64,000 nt of DNA, taken from the NCBI GenBank assembly GCA_012934845.2, contig WNNJ02001874.1:124001-188000 (forward strand), given 5' to 3'. The DNA comes from Pomphorhynchus laevis (Eukaryota > Acanthocephala > Palaeacanthocephala > Echinorhynchida > Pomphorhynchidae). A program made the translations under genes and the position numbers. Every line of letters begins with the position of its first letter. Position 1 is the first letter of the stretch. The notes under the pieces are model-generated. The model saw only the letters and a program-made list of their open reading frames with translations. It had not been told where the DNA came from and searched no databases. Of this stretch, positions 11,336-23,871 are shown piece by piece.

Positions 11336-12169
11336 TAATAGTTAACCATCCATAATTTTTGATATATTTGATCCGATGGAATGGTCGTTTCAAATACTTA
11401 AATTAATAATAAATTAAATTCTCGAAATTGTAAATCCTACATTGGGGGCGGTAAATACAATTATTGTCAGCGTGTTACTCTAAAGTTATGAATTGGGCTT
11501 AATTATTTTACAAATTTCTATTATTTAATTAAAGATCTATTTAATTAAATAAATGTATATTTAATACGTTTAATCAAGATTAAGATATTAATCATTAAGA
11601 TTTTTATAACGACATCAAACTTTTAGGTTTGATGTCTTCTCTGTTCATACTCTCTCGAATGAAACATATTCTAGTTTTATAATACTGCATTATTAAATCG
11701 TTTTTATTAAAATTAGTTATTTCAATTTAATTTGAATAAATTTTTGAAGAATAATAAATTTAAAATAAGCTTATTAATTTAATAAATATTCAAACTTGAC
11801 AATTTACAATCATTGATCGTAACGTATGCGAATAATTAAAGCAGCAATATTATATGAGAAAGTAACCAAACATTAAAATAATCCCATACATTTATATCGT
11901 AGATTCAGTTATCTAAAGATAACGATATGGATTTTCTATTTTAACAGCTTCAAGAAATGTCAAATTTTTAATAATTCAAATTCCTAATTATTTAAAAATT
12001 ACAAATTATTTAAATAATAATTATTTTTAATCATTTTAGATATTATTGTGAGAAGATAATGAACATATTTAATTCATATTAAATATTATTTTGTACTATA
12101 ATTTATATTGATTCATATATTAAATAAAAATAGATGATTATATAATTATATGAAATAACAATATTTAAT
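11336..12169. other. AT-rich spacer
   Basis: No gene recognised. A weak R1-like end motif occurs near 11,895. Confidence 0.4.
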
Positions 12170-12520
12170 ATTACAATATTGTATAATGTGATACATCATA
12201 TAATAAAATTTCATACGATGAAATACGTCCTTAGTATGAATTTGGCTCCACTGCAATGTTGGATCGGGAATAAGGGTAGAAACCTGATAACACAGCAATT
12301 CCCCCTGATGACCTCTAATCTTAATTCTGATACAATGCCTGTTATTTATTAGTCAATTCATAAAAGTTGATTTTTATCTCTAATATCAATTTTAAATGTT
12401 AACTTGATATAAATATAAATTCTATAAAATTTTATATAATTATTTTTTATTTGTCTTTTTAAATTTATAAATAGTATAAAATACGTAGACTCAGTTATCT
12501 GATTTGATTATTAATTGCGT
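12170..12520 (+). repeat. Dispersed repeat R1, near full length
   Basis: Carries GAAATACGTCCTTAG near 12,220, GAAACCTGATAACACAGCA near 12,272, TTAGTCAATTCATAAAA near 12,350 and ends in TACGTAGACTCAGTTATCTG. All are in the same order as in the reverse complement of 28,856-29,236. Confidence 0.7.
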
Positions 12521-14142
12521 TATACAATATAATGATGAGCGATTTTCATTAAAATATATAATGAATTTAGTGCTAAGAATGCAAAAACTCTTAAAAAAAT
12601 ATAAAAACATAACTTAAACATAATTAATAACTTAAATTAATTTTAAATATGACCTGCAAAAATAAATATAATTTGGTTTACTTTCTCTTGTTATTCTTTT
12701 ACTAAACCTAATGTAGCAGATTCAGTGAACACCTACAGATTATATCACCTGTCTTATACGTTTTTATGATTGTCTCCCCGTAAGTTTTGCGTTAAGAAAA
12801 GTTAAAAATACCTTAACCCATGTATATATTATAAATTTCATACATTTTTGAAAATGTATAAAAAGTTATAAATAATATAAATTTCATATTATAAATAAAA
12901 TAACTCACATTATTGTAATTTCGAATTTATACTAAAGAATATTTAATTATTTAATATTTAATAATTATTTAATTATTTAATTTCTCGTTTAAAATTATGT
13001 ATTATTTGGAAATTTGATATTTTTAGGTATCTGACTTTGATGTCAGAATGAATCAAGAAAAACTAATTTAAATTATATTCAAATTAAAAAATTTCTTATT
13101 TGTTCTTTGCGGACTTTCAAGTGGACTTCATATTTGTATATCATGTGGATTTGATATCTATAAGTTTTCTTGAACTTGAAAGTCACATTTGACACTAAGA
13201 GATATCTTCGTTATTTAAATATGTCAGCTTATTCATATATATAAATAAATTAACATAAATTCATATAAAACTGAAACATTTATTTATTCTAATATAAATG
13301 TTTCGAGCAAAACCATTTTTATTTAGCGAATTAATTTTATTTTTATTAAATTAATAATGTTAAAGCGTAATTTTAAATTTCATCTGTTATTAAATACAAA
13401 ATATTTTATGTGCTTTTCTTGACAAATTAATATTTAATTGTTTATTTATTAAATTACTTTTATTTTATAATAACAATTTTGAGAAATGTTACATGAAAAT
13501 GTTCTTGAAAAATACATTAATAAAAAATCCGATTTGTGAAAAATGTGGGACATTTTTCCTTTAAAAGTTTTACCAAATATTTATAAAATATTAAAATATT
13601 AGAAATTGAAAATATTAGAAATTGCGCTTTAGAAATATATCTTCAGCAAAGTTAACGCAGATGTTAGACAACTTAGCAATTATATATTAATATTTTCAAT
13701 ATTGGTTTTTTAAAATATATTTATAGCTAAAAACAGTAGATATAAGATATTGCCAAGGTAAATTGCGAAATACAAAATATTTTATGTGCTTTTCTTGTAA
13801 GTGGACTTTATATTAATATATTACCAAGTTTAGTAGTGCTGAAATTAAGACTGAATATTTCTCTTTAGAGCAAAGCATACAAAACGATCTGTTAACAAGG
13901 GTGAATATCTTAACAGTGGATAATAAGAATATTCAAATACTTTGATATAAATTTAATTTAAAACTGACTTGAAATAGAGTCAATTCAGACGAACATTACT
14001 CTGCATGACAAATGCACCAGCTAGTGCAAATTATCAGAAGAGTAAATGACTCGTTTATTTAAAATAGTTTACAAAATGTTTGGCTAGAGTATTATCCTAA
14101 TTACGATAAGTACATAATAATACAATATGAAATTTTCAGATG
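12521..14142. other. AT-rich spacer downstream of the TBP-like gene
   Basis: 3' flank of the minus-strand TBP-like gene. No other exon or gene recognised. Confidence 0.4.
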
Positions 14143-17100
14143 TCATTGCAGCAATTTTGATAGTGCTTCCATTGCAATTCTCGCGTCTTCCTCATTTAAA
14201 CATTCTAAATATTTCATGCTTAAATATTGCAATTTTGAAAACGTCAACTCACTGTTAATGATTACTTTTCCAGAAGTGTATAGCATTCCACCGACCTTAT
14301 CGTATCGGAAATTGATAGCAGCTTGCTTCTCTGGATCATAACTTAACGAATTAAAAATAGAATATTCACTAAAATATTTTGTCAAATATTTTTAATCAGC
14401 CATTGCTAAACCTAAGCGTGGCAATTAGACGAGAAATTTATACAAAAAGCATTTATACTTTTATAATTTTTAAAATTTTAAAATTTTAAAATTTTAAAAA
14501 TTTTAAAATTCCATGTTTATATGAAAAGGTATATGTATAACAATATTATTGATGATTCTTTATAGAGACTAGTTACACTCCTTTATCTGAAGTTGATGAA
14601 TGAACTCAAATACTACTAGGAAACTAGACAGGTGATTATGTTGTGCATTGAAGATTACGACTGCAGAATTAGGTATCAATTTGGTTCGTTTATACCTTTT
14701 TAATTATGCAACAATTTATTTTGATTTTTAAATTAAAAGTGTTTTGCTAATTTAATTTCATGTCAATTATTAAATCATTTATGAAAAATAATATAAAAAT
14801 ATTAACAGCAAAATTATACAGAGTTTCGAACTTTGTCAATAACAGATATTACCTCAAACTTTATCAACATTTATAAGTAAAATAGTTCTATGAAGCAAAA
14901 CACTTATTTTTAAATTGTAATATTAGAAATTATTAAAAGTATTAATTATCAAATTACTAAACTTTATTGATGTTATAAGCATTTAAACAAATGTAAAGCA
15001 TTTTGGAATAATATATTTAAACATATATACGAACATGTGCTATACGATTATAAGGCACATCTAACTAAAATATTGCCCGTGTGATACATAGATATTTTCA
15101 AAAATAATTCTTAAAAGATATTTTTACTAAAGTAATAGAAACCCAAAAATAATCGATTTACTTTTAAGGTGCTCAGAAGTGCACCCTAAAAGCATGTAAA
15201 CTATGAACATAAAAGCAAATTTATGTAATAAAAATTTATTTATAAAAATAAATTCAACGTATACACCACATACATGCCATTTTTAACATGAATGTATACA
15301 AACAAATAACCGAAGTTTTATGCACGACGTTTCGGTGCAACTTGAATAAAAAAGTGCACGAAAATAAATGTGAGCGATAGAGATATTTCTAAACTTTGTT
15401 GTAGAATATTGATTTGTACAGTAATGCATAAAACGAATCGAAATTATTTACGAGGACACTAAATATACGTGTATACATTAAACGTATGCTGCCGAATACG
15501 TAATAAATAGTTTATGAATTATAAATCGAAGAGTTTATACAAATCAGATAAAGCAACTGAGAATACGTATATTAAATTATAAATTAAATATAATGATAAA
15601 TAAAAATGAAATAATTAAATAATAAATAAAAAAATAATTATTAATAATTTAATAATTTTATACAAAATTCTTATATAATTTATATCAACTTTAAAATTAA
15701 AAATAAAATTTAAAATAAATGTCAATTTTTATGAATTGATTATAATTTACACTAAAACTATAAATAAAAATAACTGAAAGCATTTTGTTCAAGTTCGAAT
15801 TATTTTCTTATATTTAGGTGGACAAATAAAGAGTGAACAATGAAATAAAAACGTCAGTTCGTGATAACATAAAATTTGTGGCAACTTTATCTGTTTTCAG
15901 AGATGTATTTAAATCAGGTTTGTTGTTACCTTGTATTAGCTTTTCGCTGTTTAATATAATTTAAATATAATAAATAGATATATCTGGATATGAACACAAA
16001 CGTCAAATCTATAAGCACGATAGATGGAATTAATTGAATTAAAAATTAATTCAATTAAAATGAATTGAAATGTTACAAACTCGAACAAGTAAACGTTAGC
16101 TCTTGGAAATAATTTATAAAATGAAATAATGTTGAAGAATACATAATAAATATATATTAAATGTGTGACTATATACAAGTATATAATATATAATGTATAT
16201 TAGATTTCATTAAATAAAATGGATAATTCTATAAATATTAAAATATTAATTATTATAAAATAATTAATTTATATTGATTTTTTATAATCAATATAAAATT
16301 TATATAATCAATATAAAATCAATATATGATTTATATTAGATATTAATAATTAATATATTATTAAAATATAGCAAGTTAATTGCTATACTAATTTCAATAT
16401 TAATTATATACTAATTGATAATTAGTATATAATTAATATATAATATATTTTTAAATTAATAATCATATATTAAAAACAATTAAGTTAATTAGTGTAGGTA
16501 ATATTACTGTAATATTTGCGTTTATTACGAATTATTACAATACGTATTATATTTAATATTATTATATAATATGCAATAATACTTATTATTTCATAATATA
16601 AATGTTCGCATATATTATGTATATATGAACGAATATATAATAAACTAAAACATATATCTTCGAATCTCCAAGTGTAGAAATAAAAGATACAGAATAATGA
16701 ATATTATATTATACATATATAATATATTCATATATTATATATTCAAAAATTTATAGATTCAAATATTCAATATTTAACAAAAACTAGCATTTATCGTTAA
16801 TAAAGATAAATATTAAGAATATTTAAAATATCCTCTAATTATTTATTGATCGATGTATAATTTATAAAATCAAGAAGAAAATTTATGTCAGGATATTTTT
16901 TGTTATAAATGCCAGCAGCTGGAACAAATACGCGCTAATGATGTATTTCCTCTGATGATATTAGATTATTGAGTGTACTTTATTCTAATAAAAAGCATAT
17001 TGTTTATTATCTATCCGTAACGCTTAATAGTTTAAATTAATTTAATATAATATTTTTTGATTTATAGTTCTTCATTACAAGAAAAAGAAATAATTTATCA

Positions 17101-19469
17101 AACTTGCTTGAAAATTAGCATAAAAGTAATGTCGTATCCAGAATACATAGTTTTAGTATTTCTAATATAGGTTATATTACCTGGAAAACAATGTTCGAAT
17201 AAATGAAGGAATCTAATTGAAACTCAATTAGATAACAAAAGACGATGAAACAGTTAAGTAAAGATAATAATCGACTCACCTAATTTTAAGGTTACTGAAC
17301 TCGTTATTGATGGCTCGTAAAAGCTTTACCTTATCTATTTTTTCAAGACATCCGGATAGAACGAAATTTTTTGCATGTACATTCATCAATTGAACCTGAA
17401 ACCCATAATATGCATATTCAATGATTAATATTTCAATATGGATACATTATATAATATCTTCTCAAGAATTTTTGCTAGCTTGTGGCAACATTTCGTAGCG
17501 TCTTCTAAACTAAAAATAAAATTCACTAATAAACAAAATTATTGTCAATTTTTCATAAAAAATGATTTCAACTCTTGACATTTAATGTACAATTTTAATG
17601 AGGAAAAATTAAAACAAAAAAATAACAACGTCAATTAATAGCTAGATTATCGTAGGTTAAGAAAAACTTGCAAGTGATTATTTCACTCCATGGGTAATTT
17701 TAAATAAAATTACCTATAATAATATAATATTAAAATATTATAATATTTTTGAAAAAAAATATTTAATATAAATATTAAATATTATAATATTAAAAATATT
17801 TAAATATTTAAAATATTATTTTAAATAATATTTAAATAATATTATAGTAAAAACTGCAGTTGTAACTACAGTAATGTAAAAACGATCTCACTACGAATAG
17901 ATAAATGGTCAAATGAGTAGAGTATTAAATTCGTTCAATGCCTACCTCATTTATGTTAGCAACAGATCAAATGATTATGTTTATGGTTTTGCAACACGCA
18001 ATTCATTTAAAACGTGATTTTTGTGTTTTCTCAATTGTCTTTGTCTAATTTTGATTCAATACGATTCAATATTTGTAATGCGTTTTAATATTACTTCGCT
18101 ATATTAATCATATTGGAAAGTAACTGTGTTGAGTAGCCAATATATTTGTTGTCACTAACTCCAACCACTGGGCGAATGAACAACGCTAGATTGTTCTTCG
18201 CGAGAGTTTGTTAACAACGTTATATTGTTCTTTGCTAAGTTTGGACATAATTTTAATCAGCAAATGACATACTATAATGTCCTTATAGTACATACACATT
18301 TTATTTTTCTTGGCTTATTTAGTAATATAATTGACGATGTTTTGTAGCTTTGTTATTACTTCTGGGTTTAATAACCCTTATTATACTGACACTTTGTTAT
18401 TGTTTTTTGCCATCTTAAAAACCGTTTTCAAGATGAAAACGGTTTTCAGTCAGAAGAAGAAGCAACTTTATCCTCCTTTGTTTTGTTATTTTAAAATTCT
18501 TTATGTGCTAATAGGTAATTTGTAAATACTGGCAGTTATTTAACGTTAGTTTAGCAACTGAAAGTTACACTTATTTAGTAATTGTGTGTAAGTCGTTCGG
18601 ATAACTGAACTTCAGGCCAAAGTTAGATTATATCTAAACTTCGGGCCTAAGTTCGTTTATCTCTGAACTTCTGCCTCAAAGTAGTTTGAATCAGAACAGA
18701 TGGTAAAGGCCTTATGTAGTTTCGATAATCGATTCTTTATACCGTAGAAGGGTAATGCTTTAGTTTGTTTCAGTTGCGACTTTTCATGATATGATACACA
18801 TTCATAACTTTTCAGTTTAGATATTAGAAAATGCTAGAAAACATAAGCTAACAAAATGAGCTATGAGTATATATGTATCAGTCATTTTTTCAAATCGGAC
18901 AAAACGTTTTAAATTGTTTCACTAATTTTATTCCTGTTTTGAAATTAGAAGGAAATAAAAAATTAACTCTCTGCATAGTTTGACTACAAATGATAATATT
19001 TCCTCTACGTATGTAAAACACAAGCTAACAAGATGAGCTATTAGTATATATGTATCAGTAACGTTTCCATATTGGGGATTGTATACAAAACGTTTTAAAT
19101 TATTTCACAAATGTTATTCCGGTTTTTAAATTAGAAGGAAATATAAAATTAACTTTTGGCATAGTTTGACTACAAATGATAATATTTCCTCTATAAAACG
19201 TACTGCAAAATAAAAACTACAAATTAATTATACATTAGCATTGAAATTAATTATACATTGAAATTACAAATAACAATATCGGATACCTACGAAGACCTGT
19301 CATTGTTGCTTTTCCATTCTGGTACAAAGTGACCTGTGCAGTAGGTCGACGTAGTCTAAGCAGCAGCGATTTATTGCGTTCATTAAATTCGGATGTTCTA
19401 ATTTTACTGCTTAAGGAAAGTGTGTTTATTTTCGTTGGAGTCTTAAACATCGCAGTCAACATTATTGCC
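14143..19469 (-). CDS. TBP-like factor (TLF/TRF2-type), diverged, core domain in four exons
   Basis: Exons (minus): 19469-19287, 17509-17446, 17395-17280, 14368-14143 with the stop; phases fit throughout and give about 196 codons. The product is a two-repeat saddle: repeat 1 (residues after AIMLTAMFKTP, RLRRPTAQVTLYQNGKATMTG), the helix SLEDATKCCHKLAKILEKIL, then repeat 2 (VHAKNFVLSGCLEKIDKV, YDPEKQAAINFRY, MLYTSGKVII). Exon boundaries and phases match TBP exons at 23.9-26.0 kb: 183 vs 180, 64 vs 64, 116 vs 104 nt, then one exon where TBP has two. The four TATA-inserting phenylalanines of TBP are replaced (N, Y, Q, Y), as expected for a factor not binding canonical TATA boxes. TLFs work with TFIIA/TFIIB at TATA-less promoters in the nucleus. 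The start is unresolved: ATG at 19462-19460 is in frame, but the exon seems to begin at 19469 needing two upstream bases, so an upstream exon is likely. Confidence 0.8.
14461..14512. repeat. TTTTAAAA microsatellite
   Basis: Six or more TTTTAAAA-like units in the intergenic/3' flank, just upstream of the last TLF exon in transcript terms (inside its intron). Confidence 0.8.
15545..15770 (-). repeat. Dispersed repeat R1 (tail half, inverted)
   Basis: The reverse complement shows the Asn/AT-rich R1 tail with TCAATTCATAAAAATTGACA-like text at one end and TACGTATTCTCAGTTG at the other. Lies in the large TLF intron. Confidence 0.5.
16865..17032 (-). repeat. Dispersed repeat R1 (head part, inverted)
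   Basis: Contains CAGCAGCTGGAACAAATACG, then GCTAATGATGTATTTCCTC and a TTATTCTAATAAAAAG ... TTATTATCTATCC block, matching 29,140-29,236. Also in the large TLF intron. Confidence 0.6.
18839..19193. repeat. Tandem duplication, two units of about 177 bp
   Basis: Units 18839-19015 and 19016-19193. Both start AAAC(A)YAAGCTAACAA and share TTTGACTACAAATGATAATA near their ends; roughly 85% alike by eye. It lies in the TLF intron beside exon 19287-19469. Confidence 0.8.
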
Positions 19470-20810
19470 CTTAAAAAGTAAGTTATTTGTCTATCAGACT
19501 TCAGAATCCATACTCTATTTTTAATGCTTGACCATTTACAACGCCAGCATGTTCATTAAGCAATGCTGTACTCGAGGATGAATTGGTTGCTTTATTGCTT
19601 AACGGTATACCGCCGGCACGCTTAAAATAGCGGCATATTTTTATAAAATTAAACCGTGTCGTGTTAAAGGTTTTAAAGAAAACTTTTTTATTGGAAGCGA
19701 ATTGAAATGTATTGTCAATAAATGGATGGTAAATCCTGTTTGCTGAATTGAAATTATTAAATTAAAATTCAGGCTACATGCTTTTCATTAATAATACCAA
19801 ATACAAACAAAATTTTTATTAGCCTAACGATACGTTCAATTATAATTGACAATTTTTATATTTTTGTCCACATTGAGAAAGAGAAAACAGACAAATTTTC
19901 GGTCAAAAAAAGATAATAATATTAAATATTAATACTCTATTATACAAGTATAATAAAAATAAAGAACGCACGTCTTAACAATTTTTTATTTTTAATTGAC
20001 ACCACGGGTGGTGGTGTCAATTCAATTGAAGCACTTGGTTATTATTTACGTATTTGTAGATATTATTATCTATAATATATAATTATATTATAATTACAAT
20101 ATAATTATAATTACTTAATACATTTAACATATTAGTATTGGAGTGCTGACTGGCGGATAAAAATTAAACATCGACCATGTACTCTTGCAAAATTAAAGAT
20201 AATTTAAAGCAAGGTAAATTTCACTCATAATTACTTATTAAAATTACCATTAATTACGTGATTAAAATTTAATTAAATATAATATAAAATTAATGCAAAT
20301 TATGTAATTTATTTTAAAATAAAATTAATTATTAAAATTTTATTTTTATAATTAATCTGAATACATTTGAATATTTGCTTTAAGTACTAATAATTTATAT
20401 AAATAATAATGAGAGCAGTTTAAAATTTGAAAATTTAATGAAATGCAAATACATATTATTAATACATATTACTATAATTTTTAACCTGTAATATATTAAT
20501 ATTACAGATTAATAAAGTAATATCAAATAATTATTAATATTATATTAATATAACGATACATTAATATATCACTTAAGGGAAAATCAAAGAAAATATATTA
20601 TCAGGATACGGTCACTAATAGAATTCACGTATTTTGGCATCAGGAGTGGTAGGTGAACCCAGAACACACAGCAGGCTTTAGTTATTCATTAAATAGATAG
20701 TAAAATACAATTGCTATAATTATATAATCCAATTTTCAATGGTAAACTAATGGCATTATATTGACAAAATGCAAATTGAAACACAAAGTAAAAGCAATTT
20801 ATTTTAATAT

Positions 20811-21040
20811 AAAAATGCTTTTTGATATTGAAAATTTAATGATTTAATTAAGAAAACAATGGTCTCTATTTAATCAATAATTAATTAATATGAGAACAAT
20901 CGATTTTCATGTAAGCTTTTCCTGAAGAAAATTCAATGTAGATATTATTATCTATAATTTAACTATATTTTCAAAATTAATAATCTGCAAACAGTTTATT
21001 ACTATTTCTACAACCTCTCGTTGATTGAGACAACGACATG
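20811..21040. repeat. Direct repeat, copy 1 of 2
   Basis: Matches 21,516-21,730 at about 85% by eye, including TGAAGAAAATTCAATGTA and TATTTTCAAAATTAATAAT. Offset about 705 bp, same orientation. Confidence 0.75.
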
Positions 21041-21080
21041 TTTAAAATACGTAGAATCAATTGGCTGATCTGATATTAAA
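21035..21080 (+). repeat. R1 end fragment
   Basis: AATACGTAGAATCAATTGGC followed by TGATCTGATATT: the last ~30 bp of R1, directly after direct-repeat copy 1. Confidence 0.4.
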
Positions 21081-21515
21081 ACTATTAAATTTGAATATTA
21101 AAATAAACTTTTTATAAACTTACAAATATATGCAAAAAAGTTAGAAACTATACATATACAATCTAAGAAAAATATTTAGTTTCAAACTTATTGTTAAACT
21201 TTTGATTTATTCTTCATATAAAAAATAAACCAAAAGAATAAAGATTTTAACTAATACCTGAACGAATCTAGCAGTAAAATAGCACTTATATTAATTGAAA
21301 ATACGGCTTTGGTTATGGAACAGCTATGCCTTAATTATCCTACTAATTGGATAATCACAAATAAAACCATGTGATTGTGCAACATTATCAAACTGTCGGT
21401 GTAATCATGTTATAAATGTTTAAGATTGGGAAAATATGTTTCGACTTTTACTTTTTTTACTTGTGTTTCGACAAAAACGCAAGTAAAAACACACAACGTA
21501 AAAAAATATTTTCAT

Positions 21516-21730
21516 AAAAAGTGCTTTGTGATATTAAAAATTTGATGATTAAATTATGAAAACAATTGCTTATATTTAATCAATAATTAATCAATATGGG
21601 AACAATCGATATTCATGAAAGTTTTCCCTGAAGAAAATTCAATGTATTATCTATAATTTAAGTATATTTTCAAAATTAATAATATGAAAAAGTGTATTAC
21701 TCTTTCTGCCACTTATCGTTGATGGAGAAA
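21516..21730. repeat. Direct repeat, copy 2 of 2
   Basis: Partner of 20,811-21,040. Confidence 0.75.
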
Positions 21731-22076
21731 ACATAAAATGTATAAAATATAAAAAATGTATACCTATAAAATGTATACAACTTAATCGAAAGTACAATTT
21801 AAGAAAAACCATACGATTATTAAACAAAAGTGCACTATAAATGTTGTTTATTCGTAAATTTTGTCAAAACTTCTTTGAGATAATTCAATTCGACAGTTAA
21901 ATACGTGTAGTAAATTAGAGCATCGTTGCCACTTTTCTAGATAAATTTAAGTTGTAAATAAGCTTAGTCGATTTTAACTACAATTTCCTTGTGAAACGAC
22001 CATCGAGAAGTTATAATAATATCTAGATATTAATCCGAAATTGTGATCAAGTGCTATTTTTAAATGAAATAACATC

Positions 22077-22315
22077 CTAGAGAAAAAGCCTATCACCGTG
22101 TCGAAATTTAATGATATTCGTCTTATTGAAATTAACCTCTAAGAGATTAACTTTACAATAGCTAAATAAAGAATTAACCATGTATTGAAGTTCATAAATA
22201 GATTCGAATATGATTAATAGGTCATCTGCGTAAAGATAAACATGAACATATTCATTATTAGACCAAATAATTACGGTCAAATCGCTTATAAGGAAAACAA
22301 TAAGAAACTAATCGG
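22077..22315 (-). mobile_element. LINE reverse-transcriptase scrap with YADD
   Basis: The minus translation contains IVFLISDLTVIIW, then YLYADDLLIIFES, an 'ELQYMVNSLFSYC' helix and VNFNKTNIIKFRHG. These are RT motif C and the following 'L.VN..KT..M.F' block of non-LTR RTs. About 240 bp; one frame. It is unlike families A-C here and has no flanking LINE parts. Confidence 0.75.
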
Positions 22316-23871
22316 GTATGCTTGCAATAATCCGATTTTATGCTCAATCTGATCTGTAATAGCAAATCCATAAAAATCCTAGCATAATTTGGGTTGGAAG
22401 ATTATACAATCACTCAACGAATTCAGAGTTAATCTTACACGACAAATGATTTCGCGAAGAATTACCCAATTAATAATAATTATTATAAGTGATTAACAAC
22501 TATTAATACGATTGTTGTGAACTGATACCGATATTATGGTCGATCAGATCTGGTTACGTTTATAACGAGATTTATAATTTATATTTTTGAATATAATAAA
22601 GCAATATAACGGGGCAAAAAATAATAGGGTAGACAAAATGATAGACATTAGCATACTAAATTAAGAAAAATTGATACTGAAGTTGAGCAGTTTCGAACTG
22701 AATTAAAGCTTACCCTCCATCATATTAACTAATGAGATAAAAATATCATTGATATATGGACAATTTAGAACTTCATGATGGCGTGGGCAGATGCTTCAAA
22801 AACAGATCAACTATAAATACCGAGTGTAGGTTATGACTAACCAGTTAGTTAAGCATATAGCAGATGATGAACAAATCATGTCCACCATTAAGAAATCACA
22901 TTGCCCCCATTTTCAGGAATATAATAGGAGCATGCAAGTGGTGGAAGCAAACACATTAGAAAATATGGGTATTTGAAGATTTTCAAGTATCCATTGGTAA
23001 AGACGAGAGCACGTCACCAAACGGCGACATCAATGCATTATAATGTCGACACTATAAACGGTTTATTGGATGATGCAATCATCTACGCAACTTATCATAC
23101 TAAATTTAGAAAAATCTAAAATTACAATTTTTAGTTCATTTCATTCCGAAATAGTTAAATTCGCTAAATAGTTAAATGTACTTACAATTCCGTAACTGGA
23201 TGATAATTGGTGCATCACGAAACACAGAAACTATAATTCGATTTAGAATTGTGTTAATCTGTAAATATATATGCAAATTATTTAAATCCTTATCAAAATC
23301 TATACATTTTATTAAAATTAAAATGCTCACATACAATTTTTGTTTATAAAAGCAAGTATATTATAAACGAGATAAGAAAACAAATGGACAATACAAATTT
23401 TGAGATTTAAAATCGCGTAGTGATATTTTTCAATTAACAATCGAAGTCGACAATGTCCCTGTAAATTTGGAATTTAACAGTTTTGATATCATATGTTATT
23501 ATTAGAGGGGCAATATGCAATCCGTTTTCGAATTAAGAAAACCATAATATATTAAACGACGAAAATCTATTAATTTCTGTACTCAAAGGTGATTTCTCTG
23601 TGTTCGTACTAAAATCGATTTACAAACATCAATCTTTAAAACTTTGGTGTAATCCAAACATGATGTGCTTTGGGCGCATTTCTAGTTTCAGTTGACAATA
23701 TAAGGGTAAAATGACAAACACGAATTTAAACGAATAATATAGTCAAAAAATGTGTATACAAAATTATATATTTTTCATTTCACAAAATACAGAAGACACA
23801 GATCCTAAATATTTGACAATGTCCCAGTAGCTGAATAAAAAGTACTAAAATTGTGTGGTTAACATAATTCC

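Larger units (their letters stand above)
19470..23871. other. TBP to TLF interval; no first TLF exon found
   Basis: AT-rich. Holds a 215-bp dispersed direct repeat, an R1 end motif at about 21,041 and a LINE RT scrap. I could not find a convincing 5' exon for the TLF core here. Confidence 0.4.

Noticed and set aside
15951-16178. 75-codon Tyr/Ile/Phe-rich minus frame in the TLF intron
   Set aside because: Composition simply reflects AT-rich DNA; inside an intron.
19463-19560. A tiny first TLF exon 'ATGGATTCTGAA' about 50 nt upstream of exon 19,469
   Set aside because: It resembles the start of vertebrate TLF, but the implied intron is only ~30 nt, the donor is poor and the phase does not fit.
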